Origin: Streptomyces sp. ML-6
Lineage (GTDB): Bacteria > Actinomycetota > Actinomycetes > Streptomycetales > Streptomycetaceae
Assembly: GCF_030116705.1 (NCBI RefSeq)
Contig: NZ_JAOTIK010000001.1
Span: forward strand, 558,001 to 622,000
Reading direction: 5' to 3'
DNA length: 64,000 nt
A program made the position numbers and the translations under genes. The stretch's first letter is position 1; the number at the start of each line of letters is the position of its first letter. The notes below the pieces were generated by a model. It was not told where the DNA came from, made no database searches, and saw nothing but the letters and a program-made list of their open reading frames with translations. Positions 54,686-63,277 of this stretch are shown here, in pieces.

Positions 54686-57124
54686 ATGGCACAGGGCACG
54701 GTCCAGGTGACGCACACCGGCACATCGCGGTGGCGGCGCCGCACAGGCGAATACGCCTCCCTCACCGCAGCCCTGGAGGCCGCGGCGGACGGCGACGTCC
54801 TCACCGTCGCACCGGGCACGTACCGGGAGAACCTGGTCCTGCACCGCGCGGTGACCCTGCGGGGCCCGGAGGGTTCCGTCGGTTCCGTGCGGATCGCCCC
54901 GGTCGACGGCGTGCCGCTGACCGTCCGCGCCTCCGCCGTCGTCTCGGACCTGCACGTGGAGGGCCAGGACTCGACCGTCCCGGCGCTGCTCGTCGAGGAC
55001 GGCGCGCCGGAGATCGCGGATCTGCGGATCGTCACCCGTTCCGCCGCCGGGATCGAGGTGCGCGGTGCGGCCCGGCCGACCGTGCGCCGCTGCACCGTCG
55101 ACAACCCGGCCGGGGTCGGCATCGCCGTGCTCGACGGCTCGGGCGGGGTGTTCGAGGAGTGCGAGGTCGTCTCCGCCGGGCAGGCCGGGGTCTCGGTGCG
55201 CGACGGCGCGCACCCCCGCCTGGAGCGCTGCCGGGTCCATCACGCCTCGGGCGCGGGGCTGAGCGTCACCGGGGAGGGCAGCGGTCTGGAGGGGGTCGGC
55301 TGCGAGGTGTACGAGGTCAAGGGCAGCGGTGTCCAGGTGACCGCCCGGGCCGCCGCCCACCTCGGCGAGTGCACGGTGCACCGGACTTCGGCGGACGGCA
55401 TCACGCTCGACACCGACGCCGTGCTGACGCTCGCCGACTGCGACATCCACGACATCCCGGAGAACGCGGTGGACCTGCGTTCCCGTTCGGTGCTCACCCT
55501 GACCCGTTCCACGGTGCGCCGGTTCGGCCGCAACGGCCTCTCCGTCTGGGACCCGGGCACCCGGGTCGACGCCAACCAGTGCGAGATCCACGACAGCACG
55601 GGCGACTACCCCGCGGTCTGGGTGAGCGACGGGGCGACCGTGGTGCTGGACTCCTGCCGGGTCCACGACGTGCCGGACGCCCTGTTCGTGCTCGACCGGG
55701 GCTCGCGTGCCGACGTCGTGGACAGCGACCTGTCCCAGGTGCGCAACACCGCGGTGTCGGTGAGCGACGGGGCGACCGCGCAGCTCGACGACTGCCGGAT
55801 CCGCGAGGCGTCCACCGGCGCGTGGTTCCGCGACCACGGCAGCGGCGGCACGCTGAACAACTGCACCGTCGACGCGGTGCAGACCGGGGTGATCGTCACC
55901 AAGGGCGCCGACCCGACGATCGAACGCTGTACGGTCACCTCGACCGCCGAGGCCGGTTTCTACGTCTCCGCCGAGGGCCGGGGCACGTTCCGCCAGTGCC
56001 GGGTCACCGGCAGCGACGGCTACGGCTTCCACGTGATGGACGGCTGCCGCACGACGCTGACCCGCTGCCGTACCGAGCGGTGCTCGCGCGGGGGTTACGA
56101 GTTCGCCGAGGGCGGCGCGCACGGCGACGGCCAGGGCGCCGGTCCGGTGGTCGAGGACTGCACGAGCGACGAGAGCGCGCTGCGCTCCCCCGCACCGCCC
56201 CCGGCCCCCACCGTGCTGACGGCGACCCAGTCGGCCCCCGGGCTGCTCGGCGGGGTGCCCGGACAGCGCGCCGTGGAGCCCGCCCCGGCCGAGCCGCCCG
56301 CCGCCGAACCTGCCCGTACGGCGGACGCGGTTCTCGGCGAACTGGACTCACTGGTGGGCCTGGACAGCGTCAAGCGGGAGGTGCGCGCCCTCACCGACAT
56401 GATCGAGGTCGGCCGCCGGCGCCGGGAGGCCGGGCTCAAGGCCGCGTCGGTCCGGCGCCATCTCGTCTTCACCGGCTCCCCCGGCACCGGCAAGACCACC
56501 GTGGCACGGCTGTACGGGGAGATCCTCGCCTCGCTCGGGGTGCTGGAGCGGGGCCATCTGATCGAGGTGTCCCGCGTCGACCTGGTGGGTGAGCACATCG
56601 GTTCGACCGCCATCCGCACGCAGGAGGCGTTCGACCGGGCGCGCGGCGGGGTGCTGTTCGTCGACGAGGCGTACGCCCTGTCGCCCGAGGACTCCGGCCG
56701 GGACTTCGGCCGGGAGGCGATCGACACGCTCGTGAAGCTGATGGAGGACCACCGGGACGCGGTGGTCGTCATCGTCGCCGGGTACACCCACGAGATGGAG
56801 CGGTTCCTCACCGTCAACCCCGGTGTGGCGTCCCGTTTCTCACGGACCATCACCTTCAGCGACTACGAACCGGCCGAACTGTTGCGGATCGTGGAGCAGC
56901 AGTCCGAGGAGCACGAGTACAGTCTGGCGCCCGGGACCGGGGAGGCGTTGCTGAAGTACTTCACGGAGCTGCCCAAGGGGCCCGCGTTCGGCAACGGCCG
57001 CACCGCGCGCCAGACCTTCGAGTCGATGGTGGAGCGGCACGCGGGCCGGGTCGCCCAGCTCGCCGAGCCGAGCACGGACGACCTCAGCCTGCTCTACCCG
57101 GAGGACCTGCCCGAACTCCCCTGA
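54686..57124 (+). CDS. Right-handed beta-helix / AAA+ ATPase fusion (CbbX/SpoVK-like)
   Basis: 812 residues. Residues about 20-500 are a long series of 20-25 residue coils (VEGQDSTVPALLVEDGAPEI; GAARPTVRRCTVDNPAGVGI), typical of a right-handed parallel beta-helix with carbohydrate-binding-type repeats. After a Pro/Ala linker, residues about 525-812 form a CbxX/CfqX-type AAA+ domain: LVGLDSVKREVRAL, Walker A TGSPGTGKTTVA, Walker B GVLFVDEAYAL, sensor region VIVAGYTHEM, and FGNGRTARQTFE. No signal peptide is seen. Related fusions occur in Streptomyces, some near type VII secretion, but no such genes are in this window. The ATG start removes an unlike proline-rich upstream stretch. The 3' end overlaps the convergent gene by 31 bases. 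Confidence 0.9.
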   Translation: MAQGTVQVTHTGTSRWRRRTGEYASLTAALEAAADGDVLTVAPGTYRENLVLHRAVTLRGPEGSVGSVRIAPVDGVPLTVRASAVVSDLHVEGQDSTVPALLVEDGAPEIADLRIVTRSAAGIEVRGAARPTVRRCTVDNPAGVGIAVLDGSGGVFEECEVVSAGQAGVSVRDGAHPRLERCRVHHASGAGLSVTGEGSGLEGVGCEVYEVKGSGVQVTARAAAHLGECTVHRTSADGITLDTDAVLTLADCDIHDIPENAVDLRSRSVLTLTRSTVRRFGRNGLSVWDPGTRVDANQCEIHDSTGDYPAVWVSDGATVVLDSCRVHDVPDALFVLDRGSRADVVDSDLSQVRNTAVSVSDGATAQLDDCRIREASTGAWFRDHGSGGTLNNCTVDAVQTGVIVTKGADPTIERCTVTSTAEAGFYVSAEGRGTFRQCRVTGSDGYGFHVMDGCRTTLTRCRTERCSRGGYEFAEGGAHGDGQGAGPVVEDCTSDESALRSPAPPPAPTVLTATQSAPGLLGGVPGQRAVEPAPAEPPAAEPARTADAVLGELDSLVGLDSVKREVRALTDMIEVGRRRREAGLKAASVRRHLVFTGSPGTGKTTVARLYGEILASLGVLERGHLIEVSRVDLVGEHIGSTAIRTQEAFDRARGGVLFVDEAYALSPEDSGRDFGREAIDTLVKLMEDHRDAVVVIVAGYTHEMERFLTVNPGVASRFSRTITFSDYEPAELLRIVEQQSEEHEYSLAPGTGEALLKYFTELPKGPAFGNGRTARQTFESMVERHAGRVAQLAEPSTDDLSLLYPEDLPELP

Positions 57125-59472
57125 GCACGGGGGGATCCGGTGTCGCCCGCCCCGTCGGCCTGGTGGGGCAGGACCGGGGCCAGCCGGTCCAGCAGCGCGG
57201 CCCGTTCCTGGGCGAAGACCGGGTCGGCCTGGTAGTCGGAGTGGCCCAGCACGGCTTCGGGCAGCGGGTGTTCCCGGGTCCGCCCGTAGACCAGGGGGTC
57301 CTTCAGCGGTCCCCGGTCCACCTCGGGCCCCGGCCCCTGGTCGAGGCGGACCCGGCCGCCAATCGGGTCGGTGGCCCGCCACAGGTTGCGCCAGCAGTGC
57401 ACGGACCGGTGCAGCGCCCCCAGCGGTACGGGGCCGAAGTAGGCCGGGAACCAACGCCCGTACAGTCGCTCGATCGGCGAGCCGTAGGTGAGCAGGGCGA
57501 CCCGGCCGCGGGTGCCGGCGGGCAGTTGCCAGACCGCGGACGCGGCGAGGACGCTGCCCTGGGAGTGCCCGGAGATGACGAGCCTGCCCCGGGTGAGCGC
57601 GGTCCAGCCGGACATCCGTGACGCCAGGTCGGGGACGGCCCGTTCGGCGTAGCAGGGGGGTGCGAAGGGGTGGGCGGCGCGCGGCCAGAAGGTGCCGACG
57701 TCCCAGAGGATGCCGATGGTGCGCCGGGCGGAGGCGTCGCGGTAGGCGCGCCGGCCCCAGGTGACGAAGAGTATGAAGCCGAGGCCGACCATCCAGGAGC
57801 CGGTCGACTGGGCGGCCTGTGCGAGGGATTCGACGAAGGGGCCGCTGCCCTTCATCGCGAGCCCCGGCACCTCTCCGCTCACCCACGCCCCGGCGACCGC
57901 CCCCGCGCCGAGCAGCAGGGTGGCCGCGCAGACCGGGCCGAGGATCCAGGGCGCGGAGTCGGTGAGGGCGGCCGTGGCCCGGATGCGGGCGATCTGCCGG
58001 GTCCGGGCGGGGTCCGGCCGCTCCTGCTCGTACTCCTGGTCGATCACGGGTTGCAGGGCGCGGGCGGCGAGCCAGGTCCGTACGAGCAGCAGGAGGGCGG
58101 GGACGGCCAGCAGCAGCAGGAGGACGGGGATGACGGACGCCTGCCAGCTGAGCAGCACCGGCGGTCCCTCGATGACGGAGCTCCTGCCCATGCCGGGGGT
58201 GCCGGGGCCGTCGAGCCAGTCGGCGACGCGCTGGGAGACCCCGCCGCTCATGACGCCGCCGAGGGCGCAGGCGAGCATCGCGACCACGGGTCCGCCGAGT
58301 CCGTGCATGACGGTGCGGGGTTCGGGGGTGCGGCGGTACAGGCTCAGGGCCACCGCGGCGAGCACGACGACGAGTGCCCCCTGCCCGAGGGCGATGGCGC
58401 TGAAGGCGAAGTCGCCGGGCAGGGTGCCGGAGGAGGTCCAGTCGGGGCGGGACCAGGAGGCGTACCCCACGGCGAGGAGCAGCAGGGCCAGGGCCGCGCC
58501 GGGCAGGTAGGCGATGAGGGCGCGGTCGAGCCGGTTGTCGAGGCGCCGTTCGCTGCGGCCGCGGCGGCAGACCACCCAGAGGACGACGAGGGCGCCCGCG
58601 GCCAGCGCCGCCTCGATCAGGCGGCCGACGAGGTCCGGCACCGGTCCGGGGACCGCGCGGTCGTGGCGTGCGGCGGCCCCCGCGACCGACGCGGCGACCG
58701 TCAGGAACCCGGCGGCGGTGTGGGCGGCGCGCAGCCGGGCGACCAGGCGGCGGCCGTACCAGAATCCGGGGCGGCCGAGGGCGGGACGGCCGCCGGGTTC
58801 GGCGACCGGTTCGGTGAGGGCGTCGTCCTCGGGCTCCGACCCGGCCAGGGGGCGCTGGGACTCGTACGCGCTCCAGGTCCGGTTGGACAGGAACCAGAGC
58901 AGCACGACCAGGGCGGTGGGCACCAGGGCGGCGAGGGCGAGCCGACGGCCCGGCTGGGACCACCAGCCGCCCTGGGCCGTGGACAGGAAGCCGAGCCAGG
59001 AGCGCTGGTTCGAGCACTCCGGGACGCCCGCGCACTGCCAGGCCACCAGGTCGAGCGCGACCTCGCAGACCGCCGCGGTCAGCAGGACCGTGAGGCTGAG
59101 CGCGAGGAGCCGGACCAGGACGCCGTACAGGCGCACCGCGCGGGTGCGGCTCCTGGCGGTCGGGCGCATCCAGTGGGCGAGGTTGACCACCATGAACGGC
59201 AGGAGCAGCAGCCACAGGGCGCGGGAGCCGTTCCCGGAGGTCAGGTTGGACCAGCAGTAGGCCTCGGCGATGGGCCGGTCCCGGTAGCGCTCGGGGTGCT
59301 GTTCGGCTTCCCTGTCGTCGGCGCGCCGGTAGATGGCGGCGGTCGCGTCGCCGGTGATCCTGACCGTGGACGGGTCGTCGAGCATCTCCTGGGGGGTGGC
59401 GCCGCCCACGCCGTGGACCAGCAGTTCCAGCGCGGGCCCGGGGCTCTGTGGGGCCGGGGTGGCAGGTGGCAC
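57094..59472 (-). CDS. Large membrane protein with alpha/beta-hydrolase motif
   Basis: 792 residues. The N-terminus carries the hydrolase-like LELLVHGVGGATPQEML. It is followed by about ten hydrophobic helices (ALWLLLLPFMVVNLAHW; VPALLLLVRTWLAARAL). The soluble C-terminal part has LVISGHSQGSVLAASAVW, a GxSxG nucleophile elbow. This suggests a membrane-anchored serine hydrolase whose catalytic fold is split around the helices. Substrate unknown. The GTG before PPATPAPQSPGPALELLVHG is preferred; an upstream frame is Pro/Arg-rich. It is convergent with, and overlaps, the beta-helix gene. Confidence 0.82.
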   Translation of the reverse strand: MPPATPAPQSPGPALELLVHGVGGATPQEMLDDPSTVRITGDATAAIYRRADDREAEQHPERYRDRPIAEAYCWSNLTSGNGSRALWLLLLPFMVVNLAHWMRPTARSRTRAVRLYGVLVRLLALSLTVLLTAAVCEVALDLVAWQCAGVPECSNQRSWLGFLSTAQGGWWSQPGRRLALAALVPTALVVLLWFLSNRTWSAYESQRPLAGSEPEDDALTEPVAEPGGRPALGRPGFWYGRRLVARLRAAHTAAGFLTVAASVAGAAARHDRAVPGPVPDLVGRLIEAALAAGALVVLWVVCRRGRSERRLDNRLDRALIAYLPGAALALLLLAVGYASWSRPDWTSSGTLPGDFAFSAIALGQGALVVVLAAVALSLYRRTPEPRTVMHGLGGPVVAMLACALGGVMSGGVSQRVADWLDGPGTPGMGRSSVIEGPPVLLSWQASVIPVLLLLLAVPALLLLVRTWLAARALQPVIDQEYEQERPDPARTRQIARIRATAALTDSAPWILGPVCAATLLLGAGAVAGAWVSGEVPGLAMKGSGPFVESLAQAAQSTGSWMVGLGFILFVTWGRRAYRDASARRTIGILWDVGTFWPRAAHPFAPPCYAERAVPDLASRMSGWTALTRGRLVISGHSQGSVLAASAVWQLPAGTRGRVALLTYGSPIERLYGRWFPAYFGPVPLGALHRSVHCWRNLWRATDPIGGRVRLDQGPGPEVDRGPLKDPLVYGRTREHPLPEAVLGHSDYQADPVFAQERAALLDRLAPVLPHQADGAGDTGSPRAQGSSGRSSG

Positions 59473-59660
59473 TGAAGGGGCTCGCTCTCTTGGTCGTGGG
59501 GGGAAGTGCTGATGCGGTGTCACCAGAATCGGGGAAGAGGGGTGGTGTCCGCAGCCCCTCCGCCGAATCTCCCCGGTGCGGCGGCCGGCCACACCGCGTG
59601 GCAGGATGACCCCGTTCGCAGGGACTGCCGCACGGCCGGAGGAAAGGACGGGACCCCGCG

Positions 59661-60497
59661 TTGAGCGAGAATCAGCATCTGCTCGCGGAGCAGCGGCGCG
59701 CCCTGATCCTCGACGAGGTGCGCAGGCGCGGCGGGGTCCGGGTCAACGAGCTGACCCGGCGGCTGAACGTCTCCGACATGACCGTGCGCCGGGACCTGGA
59801 CGTGTTGTCCCGGATGGGGGTCGTGGAGAAGGTGCACGGCGGGGCCGTCCCGGTGGCCGGGGCCAGTACGCACGAACCCGGTTTCGAGGCCAAGTCGGCG
59901 CTGGAGCTGACCGCCAAGGAGGACATCGCGCGGGCGGCGGCGGCCATGGCGGCGCCCGGCAGCGCGATCGCGCTCTCCGGCGGCACGACGACGTACGCGC
60001 TCGCCCAACGACTGCTGGACGTACCGGATCTGACGGTGGTGACCAACTCGGTCCGGGTCTCCGACGCGTTCCACTCCGCCCAGCGGGCGGGGGCCGCGTC
60101 CGGGGCGCGGGACGGGGCGGCGACGGTGGTGCTCACCGGCGGGGTGCGGACCCCGTCGGACTCGCTGGTCGGTCCGGTGGCCGACCGGGCGATCGACTCC
60201 CTCCACTTCGACGTGCTGTTCCTCGGGGTGCACGGGATCTCGGTGGAGGCCGGGCTCTCCACGCCGAATCTGGCGGAGGCCGAGACGAACCGCCGGTTCG
60301 TGCAGTCGGCGCGGCGCGTGGTGGTGGTCGCGGATCACACCAAGTGGGGCACCGTGGGCCTGAGTTCGTTCGCGTCGCTGGAGCAGGTCGACACGTTCGT
60401 GACGGACGACGGACTGTCGGCCGCGGTCCGTGCGGAGATCGAGGAACACCTGCCGGGCCTGGTGGTGGCGGGGCGGGGCGCGGAGAGCGAATCCTGA
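59661..60497 (+). CDS. DeoR/GlpR family transcriptional regulator
   Basis: 278 residues. The N-terminal winged HTH has RRALILDEVRRRGGVRVNELTRRLNVSDMTVRRDLDVL and the DeoR hinge VVEKVHGGAVP. The C-terminal sensor (DeoRC) domain has AAPGSAIALSGGTTTYALAQRL, VVTNSVRVSD, VLFLGVHGISVEAGLSTPNLAEAETNRRFV and VVVVADHTKWG. It should respond to a sugar phosphate or similar. The TTG start follows GGAAAGG at some distance and gives the usual family N-terminus. No adjacent sugar gene is seen. Confidence 0.92.
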   Translation: MSENQHLLAEQRRALILDEVRRRGGVRVNELTRRLNVSDMTVRRDLDVLSRMGVVEKVHGGAVPVAGASTHEPGFEAKSALELTAKEDIARAAAAMAAPGSAIALSGGTTTYALAQRLLDVPDLTVVTNSVRVSDAFHSAQRAGAASGARDGAATVVLTGGVRTPSDSLVGPVADRAIDSLHFDVLFLGVHGISVEAGLSTPNLAEAETNRRFVQSARRVVVVADHTKWGTVGLSSFASLEQVDTFVTDDGLSAAVRAEIEEHLPGLVVAGRGAESES

Positions 60498-60597
60498 GCC
60501 GACGGACCACCGGTGGATTCCGTTTGTCCTCTCCCGAAGGGGCGGCCGGGTGGTGCGGGCCGGGCGGTATTTGTCGGACACACCCTAGGATCGTGGG

Positions 60598-61050
60598 GTG
60601 GCAGTCTTCCGGATCGAGCGATTCAGTTCCTTGACCGCGGCCGAGTCCTGGCGCCGCGTCACGGACTGGGAGCGGCATGCCGCGCAGGTTCCGCTGACCA
60701 GGATCACCGTGCCCACGGGGCTGCCCACCTCGGTCGGGACGGTCTTCGTGGCGCGCACGGGGGTGGGTCCGCTGGGGTTCGACGACCCGATGGAGGTGGT
60801 GCGGTGGACCCCGCCCGCCGCCGGGCGCGCGGGGCTGTGCAGGCTGGAGAAGCGCGGCCGGCTGATCCGGGGCCGGGCCTCGATCGATGTGTATCCGACC
60901 GGTTCCGGATCGCATGTGGTGTGGGTGGAGGAACTGACCGTCCGGCTGCTGCCGCGGTGGGGTGATCCGCTGATCGCCGGGGCGGGCCGCCGGGTCTTCG
61001 GCCGGGTGCTCGACAGCATGCTGGAGCCCGTGGTCCGGCGACGGCCGTAG
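60598..61050 (+). CDS. SRPBCC (START-like) family protein
   Basis: 150 residues with the lipid- or ligand-binding SRPBCC fold: FRIERFSSLTAAESWRRVTDWERHAAQVPLTRI, a glycine-rich turn (TVPTGLPTSVGTVFVAR), VVRWTPPAA and a long C-terminal helix (GRRVFGRVLDSMLEP). No catalytic assignment is possible. The GTG follows TAGGAT by only a few bases, so the transcript may be leaderless. It precedes the SDR-type gene on the same strand. Confidence 0.82.
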   Translation: MAVFRIERFSSLTAAESWRRVTDWERHAAQVPLTRITVPTGLPTSVGTVFVARTGVGPLGFDDPMEVVRWTPPAAGRAGLCRLEKRGRLIRGRASIDVYPTGSGSHVVWVEELTVRLLPRWGDPLIAGAGRRVFGRVLDSMLEPVVRRRP

Positions 61051-61145
61051 CGCCTTTCGGCCGGATCGTGCCGGGCGGGTGGCCGGGTGCCGCCGTTCGG
61101 GGGCCTGCGCCCGCCCGGCGCGGTGATCGGTGCGAGACTCGGCAG

Positions 61146-62693
61146 GTGGGCGATTCCTCCGGTGACACGCGGCTGCGCTGTCTGGTGACCGGTGCCTCCG
61201 GGTACATCGGCGGCAGGCTGGTGCCCGCGCTGCTCGACGCCGGTCATCGGGTGCGCGCGCTGGCCAGGACCCCGCGCAAGCTGCGGGACCATCCGTGGGC
61301 GGACCGGGTCGAGGTGGTCGGGGGCGATGTGGGGGACGCCGCGTCGGTGCGGGCGGCGATGGCGGGCGTGGACGTGGCGTACTACCTGGTGCACGCGCTC
61401 GGGTCCGGGCCCGGGTTCGAGGAGAGGGACCGGGAGGCGGCCCGGATCTTCGGCGAGCAGGCGCGGGCGGCGGGGGTCGGCCGGATCGTCTACCTCGGCG
61501 GGCTCACCCCGGCCGGGGTGCCCGAGCGGGAGCTGTCGCCGCATCTGCGGTCGCGGACCGAGGTGGGGCGGATCCTGCTGGATTCCGGGGTGCCGACGGC
61601 CGTGCTGCGGGCCGCGGTCGTCATCGGGTCGGGCTCGGCCTCGTTCGAGATCCTGCGCCACCTCACCGAACGGCTGCCGCTGATGATCACCCCGAGCTGG
61701 GTGCGCACCTCGATCCAGCCGATCGCGGTGCGGGACGTCGTGCGTTACCTCGTCGGCTGTGCCACCCTGCCCGCCGAGGTGAACCGTACGTTCGACATCG
61801 GCGGGCCGGACGTCATGACGTACCGGGACATGATGCGGCGCTACGCCCGGGTCGCCGGGCTGCCGCGGCGGCTGATCCTGCCCGTCCCGGTGCTCACGCC
61901 GGGGCTCTCCGGTCTGTGGATCGGGCTGGTGACCCCGGTGCCGCCCGCCATCGCCCGCCCGCTGGCGGAGTCGTTGCGCCACGAGGTGGTCTGCCGGGAG
62001 CACGACATCACCCGGTACGTACCCGATCCGCCGGACGGCGTCATCGGTTTCGACCGGGCGCTGCGGCTGGCCCTCCAGCGGGTCAAGGAGGCCCGGGTGG
62101 ACACCCGCTGGTCGTCCGCGGCGGTGACGGGCGCGCCCAGCGACCCGCTGCCCACCGACCCCGACTGGGCCGGCGGGAGCCTCTACCGCGACGAGCGGGA
62201 GCTGACGGTGCCGGTGGCGCCGGAGGCGCTCTGGCGGGTGATCGAGGGCATCGGCGGTGAGAACGGCTGGTACTCCTTCCCGCTCGCCTGGGCCGTGCGG
62301 GGGTGGCTGGACCGGCTCGTCGGGGGTGTCGGGCTGCGGCGCGGGCGGCGGGACGCGCAGCGGCTGCGGGTCGGGGACTCGCTGGACTTCTGGCGCGTGG
62401 AGGAGATCGTGCCGGGCGAGCTGCTGCGGCTGCGCGCGGAGATGCGGCTGCCGGGTCCGGCCTGGCTGGACCTCTCGGTGGGCCGGGACGACCGGGGGCG
62501 GACGGTGTACCGGCAGCGGGCCCTGTTCCATCCGCGCGGGCTGCTGGGCCACGCCTACTGGTGGAGCGTGTGGCCGTTCCACGCGGTGGTGTTCGGCGGC
62601 ATGGCCCGCAACATCACCGCGGCGGCCCGGAGCGTCCCGCGCGACACTCCGCCCGGTCCTCCGGCCGGCCACCGGGCGCACGAAGACATCTGA
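61146..62693 (+). CDS. NAD(P)-binding SDR-type protein with C-terminal DUF2867/SRPBCC-like domain
   Basis: 515 residues. The N-terminal atypical SDR has the Rossmann motif LVTGASGYIGGRLVPALLDAG, DRVEVVGGDVGD, AYYLVHAL and VYLGGLTP, a fold related to complex I NDUFA9-like proteins. Residues about 355-515 form a DUF2867-like domain (GSLYRDERELTVPVAPEALWRVIEGIGGENGWY; DFWRVEEIVPGELLRLRAEMRLPGPAWL). Such fusions are common in actinobacteria and of unknown function. The GTG start at the Rossmann strand is chosen although the ribosome binding site is poor. Confidence 0.88.
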   Translation: MGDSSGDTRLRCLVTGASGYIGGRLVPALLDAGHRVRALARTPRKLRDHPWADRVEVVGGDVGDAASVRAAMAGVDVAYYLVHALGSGPGFEERDREAARIFGEQARAAGVGRIVYLGGLTPAGVPERELSPHLRSRTEVGRILLDSGVPTAVLRAAVVIGSGSASFEILRHLTERLPLMITPSWVRTSIQPIAVRDVVRYLVGCATLPAEVNRTFDIGGPDVMTYRDMMRRYARVAGLPRRLILPVPVLTPGLSGLWIGLVTPVPPAIARPLAESLRHEVVCREHDITRYVPDPPDGVIGFDRALRLALQRVKEARVDTRWSSAAVTGAPSDPLPTDPDWAGGSLYRDERELTVPVAPEALWRVIEGIGGENGWYSFPLAWAVRGWLDRLVGGVGLRRGRRDAQRLRVGDSLDFWRVEEIVPGELLRLRAEMRLPGPAWLDLSVGRDDRGRTVYRQRALFHPRGLLGHAYWWSVWPFHAVVFGGMARNITAAARSVPRDTPPGPPAGHRAHEDI

Positions 62694-62754
62694 CGGTACG
62701 CCAGCTATGGTGTGCGCGGTCCGTCCGCCGCCGATCGCACGGGAGGTGCGTTCC

Positions 62755-63234
62755 GTGTCACGCCGACTCCGTTCCGTGGGGCTCGACTTCATCGATTCCG
62801 CCCCGCTGCGGCTGGTCTTCGCCGCGGAGGTGTCCGCCCCGGCCGACGCCGTCTACCGCGCGCTCGCCGAGGACGTGCCGGGCTGGCCCGCCTGGTTCAC
62901 GGCGGTGACGGCGGCCCGGCCGACCGAGGGCGGCGCGGGCCGCGAGATCCGGCTCAAGGGGGGCGGGGCGCTCCGCGAGACGATCGTGGCGGCGGAGCCC
63001 GGCGAGCGGTACGCCTACCGGGTCGACGAGGCCAACGCCCCCGGAGTGCGTGCCCTGTTGGAGGAGTGGCGGCTCACCCCGGCCGGGACGGGGACCCGGG
63101 TGCGGTGGACGTTCGCCGCCGACGGTGCCGCGCCCTTCCGGGTGGCCCTGCGGCTGGGCCGGCCGGGGCTGGGCCGGGCCTTCCGGACCGCGGTGCGCAA
63201 TCTCGACCGGCGGCTGGCCGACCCGGCGGCCTGA
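62755..63234 (+). CDS. SRPBCC family protein
   Basis: 159 residues with an SRPBCC/polyketide-cyclase-like fold: FAAEVSAPADAVYRALAEDVPGWPAWFTAVTAARP, REIRLKGGGALRETIVAAEPGERYAYRVDE, GVRALLEEWRLTPAGTGTRVRWTF. No signal peptide or enzyme motif. The GTG is supported by GGGAGG eight bases upstream. It lies 61 bases after the SDR-type gene and may be co-transcribed with it. Confidence 0.85.
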   Translation: MSRRLRSVGLDFIDSAPLRLVFAAEVSAPADAVYRALAEDVPGWPAWFTAVTAARPTEGGAGREIRLKGGGALRETIVAAEPGERYAYRVDEANAPGVRALLEEWRLTPAGTGTRVRWTFAADGAAPFRVALRLGRPGLGRAFRTAVRNLDRRLADPAA

Positions 63235-63277
63235 ACTCCTCGGCGTCCCCGGCCGGATGTGGTTCTCGGACCACGCC

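Noticed and set aside
61295..62260. Alternative plus-strand frame inside the SDR-type gene
   Set aside because: Gly/Arg-rich shadow; the SDR frame has a Rossmann motif and conserved domains.
63252..63275. Possible terminator hairpin between the SRPBCC and cysteine synthase-like genes
   Set aside because: Only a 5-base stem (GTGGT/ACCAC); too weak to call.
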